From Seminavis robusta (lineage: Eukaryota; Bacillariophyta; Bacillariophyceae; Naviculales; Naviculaceae), in contig CAICTM010000054.1 in the NCBI GenBank assembly GCA_903772945.1, positions 84,948 to 148,947 of the forward strand: DNA of 64,000 bases, written 5' to 3'. Below are positions 1-9,009 of this stretch, piece by piece. The notes beneath the pieces were generated by a model that had not been told where the DNA came from, made no database searches, and saw only the letters and a program-made list of their open reading frames with translations. A program made the position numbers and the translations under genes. How positions within the stretch are numbered: position 1 is the stretch's first letter; each line of letters opens with the position of its first letter.

Positions 1-289
1 GCCTCTGTTCAAGTGGTTTTCTTCGGGCGGTCTCTGTGTGAACCTGGGCGGTGAACGCGTTCCGTAGATTGTTGGATCGTACACATGCTGCCTGTGGCAT
101 TTGTTGCTTCGCGCCTCCGCCGTGGATCAAAGCACACAGGAGAAGTAGGTGGGGGTGTCATATTACAACCATACTTTGGACGGATTCTCTAACTAATAGC
201 TACCTAGTACGGTAGCAAGAACTTGGCAGCTTCCATGTTCTCTTGGCAAGTCTTTGTTCGGGGGTGACGAAGAAGCCCATGTGCAACTT

Positions 290-1050
290 CCATAATAGCC
301 ACAAATTTACAAATTGTGACAAGGCCCCCTCAGTGTCACCCTTAGAAAATAGGACTTTTCCCAGGTTGTTGTAGGTAGTTGCAGTTTCATGATGATTCTT
401 CTTGCCCCAGACAGACTACTCAATGGCGCAATCTTCTTGGAGCATTTTAGTTGCATCACCAAAGTCACCCTTGTCACAAGCAACTCCCCAATGCATGCAT
501 AAGGCAGATGCTCAGGATAATTCTTTCCCAGTTCCAATGCCTACTTGTTTGTGCTTCCTGGTGAATACCATCCAAGTCACCCTTTTTCCGCAGCGCAGGT
601 CCAGCCAACTTCGACAGAAGAGCATGTCCTATGATGTTGTAGGTGTTGGCAACCGTAGCTTCATCTTTGCCAGGCACGGATTCTCTTGAATAACTCGAGT
701 GTCTTGAACAATTCAAGCACCATCCAAGTCACCCTTTTGAGCAAGCAAAGCCCCACATTGCTGTAGGTTGAGGAGGACTGATATCGCTCTCTTTTCTGGT
801 ACGCGTGTGGTGACTCAGTGATGGTACCAGGTACGAACTTATTGGTACAGTAAATTCAATGCACCTTCATAGTCGCCTTTTCCTTCCAGGATAGAAGCAA
901 TGTTATTGAAAAAAGGCAGCATCATTATTTTAAAAAGCTGAATCACAAATGGAGCTGCCCTTTTCCAAAGATTTCCAATGCAGCATCCAGCTCTCCGTTC
1001 ACTTTTCAATAATCTTGCCAATTTCGTAGCAAAACTGAGCATAATCACAT
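290..1050 (-). pseudogene. Relic of a tetratricopeptide-repeat (TPR) gene
   Basis: On the minus strand at least five TPR-like segments follow each other in different reading frames. Near 303-385 the frame reads 'TTYNNLGKVLFSKGDTEGAL', the classic helix A/helix B pattern. Near 420-490 it reads 'CDKGDFGDATKMLQ', near 560-690 'ATVANTYNIIG' followed by 'KKGDLDG', near 715-775 'TYSNVGLCLL' and then, one base out of frame, 'KGDLDGA', and near 840-915 'NNIASILEGKGDYEGALNLL'. Stops and one-base shifts separate the units, so no long frame survives. TPR proteins of this kinesin-light-chain-like type are scaffold proteins; nothing here suggests current function. The 5' and 3' limits are unclear. The first 290 bases hold nothing I recognise. 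Confidence 0.6.
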
Positions 1051-1112
1051 AATCACCATACTTCTACTCAAGTTTCTCCCAAGTTGATGCCACAAACTGG
1101 AGGATGGAGTGA

Positions 1113-1273
1113 ATGACGATTGATCATTCGAGTCGTGGATAAATCGAGTCCTAATCAATTTTTGGGAGCGTTTTCAAAAATGCATTAGAGCTCAAAAAAG
1201 AGCTCTAATGAATTTTTGAAAACGCTCCCAAAAATTGATTAGGACTAGATTTATCCACGACTCGAATCGTCAT
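1113..1273. repeat. Long near-perfect inverted repeat (hairpin / foldback element)
   Basis: The left arm at 1113-1192 and the right arm at 1201-1273 are reverse complements over about 73 bp with an 8-base A-rich loop. The differences I see are a 7-base insertion (gatcatt) near the outer end of the left arm and two single-base mismatches. The sequence is AT-rich and non-coding. It could be a small foldback/MITE-type element or a locus transcribed as a hairpin RNA. Confidence 0.85.
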
Positions 1274-1752
1274 GAATGCGCCAGTTACGGAGTACAGTGT
1301 TACAGTACCTACCTGGTACCAGCTTTATGGGTTGCCGTCGATACGTCGGTCCATGGATCACTTTCTCCTCCAGAAAAACGATTTCTGCCTCCTTGAAGTT
1401 GAAGTGTTCCTTGTGACTGCAGGTTTCTGAAGTCAATGTCCTCCAAAACCAAGCTCACATTTTGGCTCTTTTGGTCAGGTCTGAAGAGAGCTGCGACCGA
1501 ACCGTCGTACGGTGGCTGTAACTTCTCTTTCTTGCTAGCTAGCGGTGGATATGATCCTAATGGCTTAGAAATGGAATGGAAACTCTAATAGAGGGATAAT
1601 TGATTAAAATAGTAAGCCAAACTAGCAAAGTTGAAGACAAAAATAGAGAGATGGGGACTGGCATGGCTCTCGTTGTCCTCAAAACAGGGTTTTTGGTTTT
1701 GGACCGTACCGCTATAGCTTCCAACAGGAAGAGCACAACAACACTCTGGAAG
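1274..1752. other. Intergenic, no gene seen
   Basis: Only short overlapping frames without recognisable motifs are present. The sequence includes scattered GGTACC/GTACC words. It lies downstream of the minus-strand NYN gene and would contain its 3' untranslated region. Confidence 0.5.
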
Positions 1753-3801
1753 TTACGACCACAAGAGATCCTGTGTAACCGAAAATGGGGACGCATTACC
1801 GCCACGACGTTCCTCAGAGCTTTGTCTAGCTGTGAGATCTGGTAAGTTGCCCGCTTGATTGTTCTGATTGTTGCTGTCTGCCTTGTAACTCTTGGATGAC
1901 AAAGTTGATAGAGGTAGCAAGGACGCTTCATGATAAAGAGTGACCGAGCTAGGGTGCTCGGCAGTATAGATTCGTGTTGGACAGTAGGCATCCCAATCGG
2001 GGATAAATTTGTCAACGCTGGCCGCCAGGGGTCTGTTCTCCAAACGAAGTCGGTTGCCAGTGCACATCTCCAGCACCTTGTCCGAGTCACGACTTGTCGC
2101 AAACTCTACATGCGCAGTGCAATATGTATATCCTGGCTTCGTAGGGTCAATGCAAGCCTTCTTGATGGTTAACGAGTGCTCCGTTTTCAAGAAATGCACG
2201 AGCTCACGAACAGTCGTGCTCACTGGAAGGCTTTTGATGTATAGGTGCTGCGTCTTGCACTTCTGCAGGCTCGGAAGGGTGTTGTCGAGTAGCACTGGGG
2301 CTTGTCGCGTCATCAACAGCTGGGTACCCTTTGGAGTCAGACGTAAGCAAATATGCTCTTGATTCTCAGTTGGCACAAGTTGGCTTTGCGAAACATGGGC
2401 AAAACCGGCAAGGCGCTGTTGATGATGAACGCTTCTTCCGCACTCGATCAAGCCCTGTCGCAAGGCGTCGTCACGACTGCGTGCAGGGAAATCATCCGCT
2501 GCTCCCAGAATCAAATACCGTTGGAATCTGCTGCTGACGACACTGGCTTTTGCCCAACCTTCGACTGTCGATAATTTTAGAATCTTGCAGAATGCTAGCG
2601 TACTATCTCCTTCAACCAAGTCCTTTTCAATGTCGCCACGAACATACGATGGGGACTGCTTGGGATGAACCTTACAGAATCGGTCGTAATCGACTTTGAG
2701 ATGGCGGCCACCAAGGATCAGCTTTGATTCAGTGGCCAAAATAATCAATCGCTCCGCGTCTCGCTCTGTCTCAAGAGCCACATGAGCAAATGTATAGGGA
2801 GCTTCGTACCAAGGCTTTCGGTAGGCATGAATCACGGTGGAATCGAGCTGCTTCTCGATGAACTCGACGAGGTCGAGCTCACTTGTGCCTCGGGGGATGT
2901 TTTTGATAAAGATTCTCGTAGAGGGACCTGCAGGAGGACCAATCGTACCAGTAGATGTAGGTGCTGCTTGGTTGGTAGCCTTATCCGACCCGATGCCACT
3001 GAGACTCTTGACACGAAGGAATTCTTCTTTAGAGAATCTAGGTCCAGCGTTGTTGGTGGCTATGATCTCCCCCTTCCCATTACCAAGGAAGCATCGCCCT
3101 TTCTCCAGCCATCCCATTTCCATAGCAAACTCGCGTGCCTCCTTGTAGACAAGCTTTGCCCTGGTACCGGTACCGCTATGTGCGGAGCCAGTTTTCCGAT
3201 GAAAAATCTCGGCGACTTGGCTTGCCAAGACCCATCCGTCCTCTGCCTTTGTATCTTCCTTGGAGACTTCCTGCAATAATATCTTGCGCAAACGGCGAGC
3301 ATTTTCCTCTGCTGCTAGTTGCCGATTTTTGTCGAGAATGTCATCAAACAGACTCATATGAACATCTGCAATGGACTGGAGGTCGGCCGACAGTCTACAT
3401 TCCTTGCCATGAATGATGAACACTTTGACTCTCCGATCCTTTAGCTTGTTCAATGCATAGACATAGTCTCCGTCGCCCGTGATAAGGACGACAGATGGTT
3501 TGACATCCGTTTCACTCAATCTGTCCCATGCAAAACAAAGCATGTCGACGGTCAGCTTTTTGTCGACGGACTCCTTTTGTCCACGGCGTGGTGTATTGAC
3601 CAAAGTAAAGCCATTCTTGCATAGGTCACCTGCATTCAACGAGAGGTCGCCTTCGGTGTCATAGTAGACCTTTCGATCCACAATTCTGATTCCGTGCGGA
3701 GATAGTGCGTCGATGAGCGCCTTGCTAGCATCGGAGGCAGGAACTGATGCGAGAAGAGGCACGTTCTCGTAGTCCCAGAAGACAGCCGCAGGAGAAGACA
3801 T
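1753..3801 (-). CDS. NYN-domain (PIN-like) protein with OST-HTH-like and RRM domains
   Basis: The 682-residue product begins MSSPAAVFWDYENVP, which opens an NYN domain (about 4-165). The acidic residues expected of a metal-dependent PIN-like nuclease are visible: D in FWDYEN, D in the VDKKLTVDML helix, and D in ITGDGDY. A basic helical region at about 170-265 resembles an OST-HTH/LOTUS winged helix. An RRM follows at about 295-370 (RIFIKNIP as RNP2), a second possible winged-helix region at about 385-505, and another RRM at about 517-590 (HLYIKSLP). This order recalls MARF1/limkain-type RNA-silencing or decay factors, so RNA binding and cleavage is the likely role (inference). The frame stays open upstream to an ATG at 4209, but that extension crosses GGTACC-rich sequence typical of intergenic DNA here, so I prefer the ATG at 3799-3801. 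No intron is needed. Confidence 0.85.
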   Translation of the reverse strand: MSSPAAVFWDYENVPLLASVPASDASKALIDALSPHGIRIVDRKVYYDTEGDLSLNAGDLCKNGFTLVNTPRRGQKESVDKKLTVDMLCFAWDRLSETDVKPSVVLITGDGDYVYALNKLKDRRVKVFIIHGKECRLSADLQSIADVHMSLFDDILDKNRQLAAEENARRLRKILLQEVSKEDTKAEDGWVLASQVAEIFHRKTGSAHSGTGTRAKLVYKEAREFAMEMGWLEKGRCFLGNGKGEIIATNNAGPRFSKEEFLRVKSLSGIGSDKATNQAAPTSTGTIGPPAGPSTRIFIKNIPRGTSELDLVEFIEKQLDSTVIHAYRKPWYEAPYTFAHVALETERDAERLIILATESKLILGGRHLKVDYDRFCKVHPKQSPSYVRGDIEKDLVEGDSTLAFCKILKLSTVEGWAKASVVSSRFQRYLILGAADDFPARSRDDALRQGLIECGRSVHHQQRLAGFAHVSQSQLVPTENQEHICLRLTPKGTQLLMTRQAPVLLDNTLPSLQKCKTQHLYIKSLPVSTTVRELVHFLKTEHSLTIKKACIDPTKPGYTYCTAHVEFATSRDSDKVLEMCTGNRLRLENRPLAASVDKFIPDWDAYCPTRIYTAEHPSSVTLYHEASLLPLSTLSSKSYKADSNNQNNQAGNLPDLTARQSSEERRGGNASPFSVTQDLLWS

Positions 3802-6800
3802 CGTTCGAGTAAAAGATTCGAATGAATCAGAATCGGGCAGACGAGAGAACGTGTGGTTCCAACAAGCCCAGCAGCCCGGCCAAAAGTGCATTGTGAGTGG
3901 CATGTGGACGTCCCTCTCGTTCTCTTTGAGCATCGGTCGCTCCTCCACGATAGCTCCAGCATCCTTCACCACGCTCATCCAGAAGGAGTGCTCGTCAAGT
4001 CCAGCTAGAGTATTGGTACAAGGTATGATACCGGTACCTGGTAGTACGGGACCGGTACGTCGGTATCGTCCCAATGTGGTGGGAGTTTCGATCTGAAAAC
4101 AGCAATCGTTTTTCGTGGGGAGATCCACGCCTGCCGTGGAGCTTCCTCTTCCACGTCGAGCGAGTGCAATGTGCAATGTGACATCAGTCTTCAAACTTAA
4201 CGCCCTCATCTACGCTGTCTTTTCAAGTGAGTGCAGCCAAAATCAATCCAGAAGCCGAACCCAAGAAGCCAGATTCACCGTGGAAATCGTGGATCACCGA
4301 TCTTGCATGGTCAAGGAACAAAAGGCGCTCAGAAAGGAAAAGAAAGCAAATTCTGCATGCTCACGGTATGCACAACAGGATCCAAACAACACTGAACACA
4401 GTTGCAATCCATGCCAACTACTTGAAGGACCAGGATGACGTGGAAGAGCTCCCAAGATTTGCTTGAAGCAGTGTTGGAGTAGGAGGATTCGGTTCAGTGT
4501 AAGTTTTGGATTGCGTTGATTGGAGGTTTGACAGGGATGATGCTGGGCTTAGATGGTGGTGCATCTGTCATTTTGGGCAAGGCATGGAATTGATCCCTGA
4601 GTATATGGATGGACACAAGAGAAGGAATGGATTGGTCGGTTTAGATGAAAGAAGGAATTCAGACGGAACACTGATGAAGTCGTTGGAATAGCATCCTTGC
4701 ACAACAATGACTAGTAGTCTATAGTGTCTGTCGCTGATCGTCACTAAATGATAGCAAAACAACTGCATGTTTACGGTGGAGGACCTACTTGTAGACCTAA
4801 TGTATTTGAAGCCTTCGGCGCAATCAACCATTCCGGTGAATGATCCAATCGCCTGATTCTATTACTTTCGTAGCAAGCTAACCTAGCTAGAACTGCCCTG
4901 AAAAGGGAAACGGGGCAAAACAGTCACTGCAATCTCTCATCTTCGTGCCTTGGGTTACGAAGTCTGGCTGCCTTAGCATAAACTGAAGGAGCACCACCAC
5001 CATCCTCTGGGTACGACGGTGGACAGTAGCGGGCCCCACGAATGCTGGTATCGGTTACGGAGTATTACATACAGTACCGTCTTCTTTCTTGCTTGTTTGA
5101 CTTGCTCTTGACTTCAGGAGGTGCGCACTGCCACTATTCTGAGCGTTGGGAATGATAAATTCAGTGGAATGCCCTGAGCCGCCATTTCGTCCAGAAGTGT
5201 TCAACCCAGAGTCGATTGCCTAGCTGGATCAATACAACGCAAAGGAAAGATGATTACTACTCGCACACAACATGGATGGCGGTCGTCGCGTTCGAATAGC
5301 GGCGTTGCGTCGCAACTGGGGTTCAAGACGCGGCACAGCAAACAACAAAAGTTGTCTGTTTCTCGACCGGCCGCTCCCTTCCATCATCATTCCACGGATC
5401 CTTCCTACAATCGACTCAATCCACTGGCAGCCCCCTCTCTATATAATCGGGCGTGGTCTTGTGGGGCACTAATGAAGTGGAAGAAAATCAACAGAGAAGA
5501 CGTTGTCAAATGTCACGATTCCGGAATGGGTTCAACGTTCTCTTTGTAATAATGAGGACACTGTTCGCGACATGCAACAATCTTTGTGTCTTGTTGGCGC
5601 TCTGGCATCTGGAGCTCACAGAGAAACAAGGCCTTCTTTTGCAACAACTTCAATGGAGACAGGGAAAGCCAATGACAACGCCATGGCACGTGGACTACAC
5701 TGTCTTCATTCAACTTTGCTGCTTTACTTGCGCGTCAAACTCGACCTTGGGCTCTCAAGCAAATACAGCTGTCGTGTACCCACCGATAGCTGAAGTTAGA
5801 GTAAAAACGCATCATGTAGATGAATCCTAGCTCTAGCATCTCGTTAAATAGAAGTATTTTCTTGTCGTTAGCCTGGCAACGTTAACGAAGCCTAGTAGAT
5901 CCTCATTCTACATGTATTCCAGTTTGATTGGTTGTTGTGGTACGTACATGTAGGCTAGCTCTCAAACCTTCCTGGACAATCAAGCCATCAATGTGAAGTA
6001 GGAGAAGGCAGAACCATGCAACCATGGTTGCTTGGACTATCATAGCTATCTAGCCATTCTTTGATTTTCCACTTCTTCGCCCGTATGTGGCTCGCCAAGG
6101 CTCGCCTTTGATGCTTGGGCGGCCGTACAGGGCAAGAAGCTGCATCACAAAGCCTTTCTTTGTCGTCCGATGCGAAAACAACTTGCACACTCATCAGGGC
6201 TCTGGGCCATCCTGTTTGGTCGCGTTCACCACAGCCCCCTGCAAATCGTGGCAGTACGGTACTCGAGAACGGATTACTTCCCAAAGGCTTCTTCGCCACT
6301 TTGTGACTCAATCCCCCCAATTTCCTCACTCATTGTGAATGCCCCCAAATTGTTTGACCGGATGAGAGGGAAGAGAACAGCTTGGGGTGGCTGAAGCCTG
6401 AGGGGCGGGCAACCACATGCTGTCTTGAAGGAGTGAAACAAAAGCAATCAGCCTTCGGCGCAATAGTACCTTTAGATATTTTTAAAACTACTATTAATCA
6501 TTGTGCGTTACCGTTTTACTTGACCCCTCTTGGTCTTGACTTACCTGGGGTGGAAGAGTGGTGGAAGTCAAGACGAAGTTTAGCGGCAGGTTCAGCAAAC
6601 ACGTCCCATGAGTCAGTCACAGTGGATCGAGGTTCAATATTTATAACAGAATGCAATCTGTCCGTCTTCCGTCTAAGCTGACGATTTGACCTCGATCTTT
6701 TTCTGGGCCAGTAAAGAGTACGATACTACTAGTACAGTACGGTACCAGTGATGAGCTGAACACACTTACTTTTTTGCTTCTTTGGGTCCCTGCACACTGA

Positions 6801-7070
6801 CTTTGTAATGGGTCCGTCAGGAAGCCAGTCCAGGTTCCTTAATTAAGTCTTCCGATCGGATTCTCCGCATACCGTTATTAATTAATACATTGTAAACTTG
6901 AGTACCCTACGAGCTATTAAAAAATAGCTACCTGGTAGGTCTAGTACTCTACTACCAGTAGCTACTAGCTAGCTAGAGGGAGTCTCCATCGAAGCAAACC
7001 CACACAACCTATCTCATAAAATTGAAACCAAAACCCACAATTTCAATTCCCCCCAAACCACACTGCCAAC
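3802..7070. other. 3.3-kb intergenic region with only weak coding signals
   Basis: The segment at 4010-4070 is dense in GGTACC/ACCGGT words and probably belongs to the promoter of the NYN gene. An open frame at about 4190-4466 (+) encodes a basic segment ending in a stop but lacks an ATG near its start. A hydrophobic stretch follows at about 4500-4585 in another frame. The frame around 5470-5793 (+) reads protein-like for about 95 codons (it includes 'VTIPEWVQRSL') but has no ATG near its start and no family I know. The bases before 7070 include CTAG runs (6960-6976) and the 5' leader of the next gene. Confidence 0.4.
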
Positions 7071-8354
7071 ATGATGATCACTTTCATTGCCCTGTCCCTC
7101 CTTGGCAGCTTGTCTTCTGCCAAGGCTCAAACTGTTACATACAATTCTTCTCCTAACTTGGCGATCCCAGGAGCTGGACAAGATAGGGGTAGGGTTAGTG
7201 ACAGCATCTTTGTAGATGCCAGCTTTGAAATCTGTGACGTCGACATTTCAGTGGACATCACCCACACTTGGACTGCTGACTTGGAGCTTGATCTCACCAT
7301 GGATGGACCAGACCCAACAACTGACCCTGTTGATGTGATTCGGCTTCAATACGATGATTGCGGGTCCAGTGATGACCTTGTTGTTACTTTCGATGATTCC
7401 GCTACCGAAAGTCTGAATGGAGCTAGTAGCACCAATAACCTTTGTAATCAAGATGGACTAGAGGTTCAGCCGGAGGAGGCTCTTTCTACTTTCAATGGCC
7501 ACCAATCCATTGGTTACTGGACATTAGACATCAATGATGATGCTGTTGGCGACACAGGAACACTTAATTCTTGGTCTATTACCCTCACAGCCTGTGAAAC
7601 AATCACGGATGGTGCTGGCACTGGCGACCCTCACTTCAAGTCCTGGGCTGGCAAGTGGTTTGATTTCCATGGAGAGTGTGACTTGGTCTTTGTTGACAGC
7701 CCCAAGTTTGGACATGGAACTGGATTGGCCATCCACATTCGAACCAAGGCCCGGTACCAGTACTCTTACATTGAGTCTGCTGCTGTTCAAATCGGAGACA
7801 GTGTTCTAGAGGTTGGTGAATATGGTAGCTACATGTTGGATGGCATCTCCAATGCTGATCTGGACTCTGAGAAACTTGACAGTTACACTGTTACCCACAA
7901 GAAGATCAACTCCAAGCAAGATGTTTTCACCATTGAGCTTGGAGAGGGAAAGCAGATTGTCATTCAATCCTTCAAGGACCTTGTCAGTGTCAAGACAGTT
8001 GGTGCCAGCTTTGAAGAGTACCGTGGAAGCCAAGGACTCTTGGGAGAGTTTGGAACTGGCAAGTTGCTGTCCCGCAATGGAACCATCATGACTGATCCAG
8101 ATGCCTTTGGCAATGAATGGCAAGTCCTTGAAACAGAACCCAAGCTCTTCCAAACAGCCAGATTCCCCCAGCACCCAGTGCAATGCAGTATGCCTGGTCC
8201 TGAAAGAGATGGACGCCGCCGCCTTGGCGAATCCACCATTTCCATGGAAGCTGCTGAGGAGGCATGTGAGCATTGGGGAGACTTGAAGGACCAATGTGTC
8301 TATGATGTCATGGCTGCTGAAGATTTGGAGCTTGCCGAAGCTGGAGCATTCTAA
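7071..8354 (+). CDS. Secreted P-domain plus von Willebrand D-like protein, copy 1
   Basis: The 427-aa product starts with a clear signal peptide (cleavage expected after SSAKA, about residue 19). Residues about 22-178 match the proprotein-convertase P-domain (jelly roll): 'VDISVDITHTWTADLELDL', then 'FNGHQSIGYWTLDINDDA' and 'GDTGTLNSWSITL'. From about residue 182 a von Willebrand factor type D-like module begins with GTGDPHFKSWAGKWFDFHG and continues to about 345 (LLGEFGTGKLLSRNGT). The C-terminus is Ala/Glu-rich and ends in AEAGAF. There is no protease domain, so the P-domain is used outside its usual enzyme context. A cell-surface or extracellular-matrix role is likely (inference). A nearly identical copy lies in inverted orientation at 17159-18442. 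No intron is needed. Confidence 0.92.
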   Translation: MMITFIALSLLGSLSSAKAQTVTYNSSPNLAIPGAGQDRGRVSDSIFVDASFEICDVDISVDITHTWTADLELDLTMDGPDPTTDPVDVIRLQYDDCGSSDDLVVTFDDSATESLNGASSTNNLCNQDGLEVQPEEALSTFNGHQSIGYWTLDINDDAVGDTGTLNSWSITLTACETITDGAGTGDPHFKSWAGKWFDFHGECDLVFVDSPKFGHGTGLAIHIRTKARYQYSYIESAAVQIGDSVLEVGEYGSYMLDGISNADLDSEKLDSYTVTHKKINSKQDVFTIELGEGKQIVIQSFKDLVSVKTVGASFEEYRGSQGLLGEFGTGKLLSRNGTIMTDPDAFGNEWQVLETEPKLFQTARFPQHPVQCSMPGPERDGRRRLGESTISMEAAEEACEHWGDLKDQCVYDVMAAEDLELAEAGAF

Positions 8355-8495
8355 GAGCAATCCTGTGCTGTGAATGCCAGCTGCGTTGGAGAGTGCTCTC
8401 TCTGTAGATCCGGCAAGTTCAAGCCCTTCGGACCTTGTGTTGGTCCCAAGGAAGACAAATCTGGGATTTCTAAAGGTACATGTGGTAAAGTTTAG
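8355..8495 (+). other. In-frame Cys-rich reading frame immediately after the stop of copy 1
   Basis: Directly after the TAA at 8352-8354 the same frame stays open for 46 codons to a TAG at 8493-8495. The deduced segment has six cysteines in a small-domain-like spacing (EQSC, NASC, GEC, SLC, FGPC, KGTC). A degenerate homologue lies beyond copy 2 at about 16905-17010. It may be an ancestral C-terminal domain cut off by the stop, or a readthrough extension. Confidence 0.55.
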
Positions 8496-9009
8496 TTTTG
8501 ATTCTAATGCAACTGGCTTCAGCAGGAAAGAAGGAAAGGACGTTCCTAAAGTAGCTACCGTAGCTATGAAACTACAGGCCATGACGTTTTCAACGGGCAG
8601 TGGCAAGTTCGTCTTCTATGCATGCTCATGTGCAGAGTAGACGAAAAGCATGTACCAAAGGTTGGTGTTACCATGGTGATGATTTGGTTTCTTTGGAATA
8701 GGAGAGGATCACTACTCAAACGGCCCTTGCCCTTTTGTTCAAGGACGTGCCCATGACCAGCGTTAGTTTTAGAATCCATTTGTTTGATTTCCATTCCCGT
8801 CTCGTAGCACGTATATGTGGTGTGCCTCGCCAAGTTCGTTAACCCATTGATACTACTTGGGTAGTGTGTGTGTCACGGGATGCCCTGCAAACCAAGAGCG
8901 CTGCGAGTATTGAAGTGTGCCTGCATGGTCTGTGTCTCTCTGCGGTACGGTACTACCGATACTAGCTAGCTAGAGTAGAAACCTCTGAACCTTCGAATGA
9001 ATCCATCCA
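8496..9009. other. Intergenic between convergent genes
   Basis: This is the downstream region shared by the P-domain gene (+) and the glycosyltransferase gene (-). It has a GTGTGTG stretch near 8860 and a CTAGCTAG run at 8961-8974. No gene is supported. Confidence 0.5.

Noticed and set aside
3802-4209. N-terminal extension of the NYN protein to an upstream ATG
   Set aside because: The extension crosses GGTACC-rich sequence characteristic of intergenic DNA here, and the NYN domain starts directly after the ATG at 3801.
4499-4691. Hydrophobic frame (about 4500-4585) resembling the first helix of a sugar transporter
   Set aside because: Only about 28 residues, no ATG, stop codons on both sides and no further transporter motifs nearby.
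5250-5830. Three overlapping plus-strand frames of 95-125 codons
   Set aside because: They overlap in different frames, none has a recognisable motif, and the most protein-like one lacks an ATG near its start.
5988-6338. 113-codon minus-strand frame
   Set aside because: Overlaps equally long plus-strand frames and shows no motif or compositional sign of coding.
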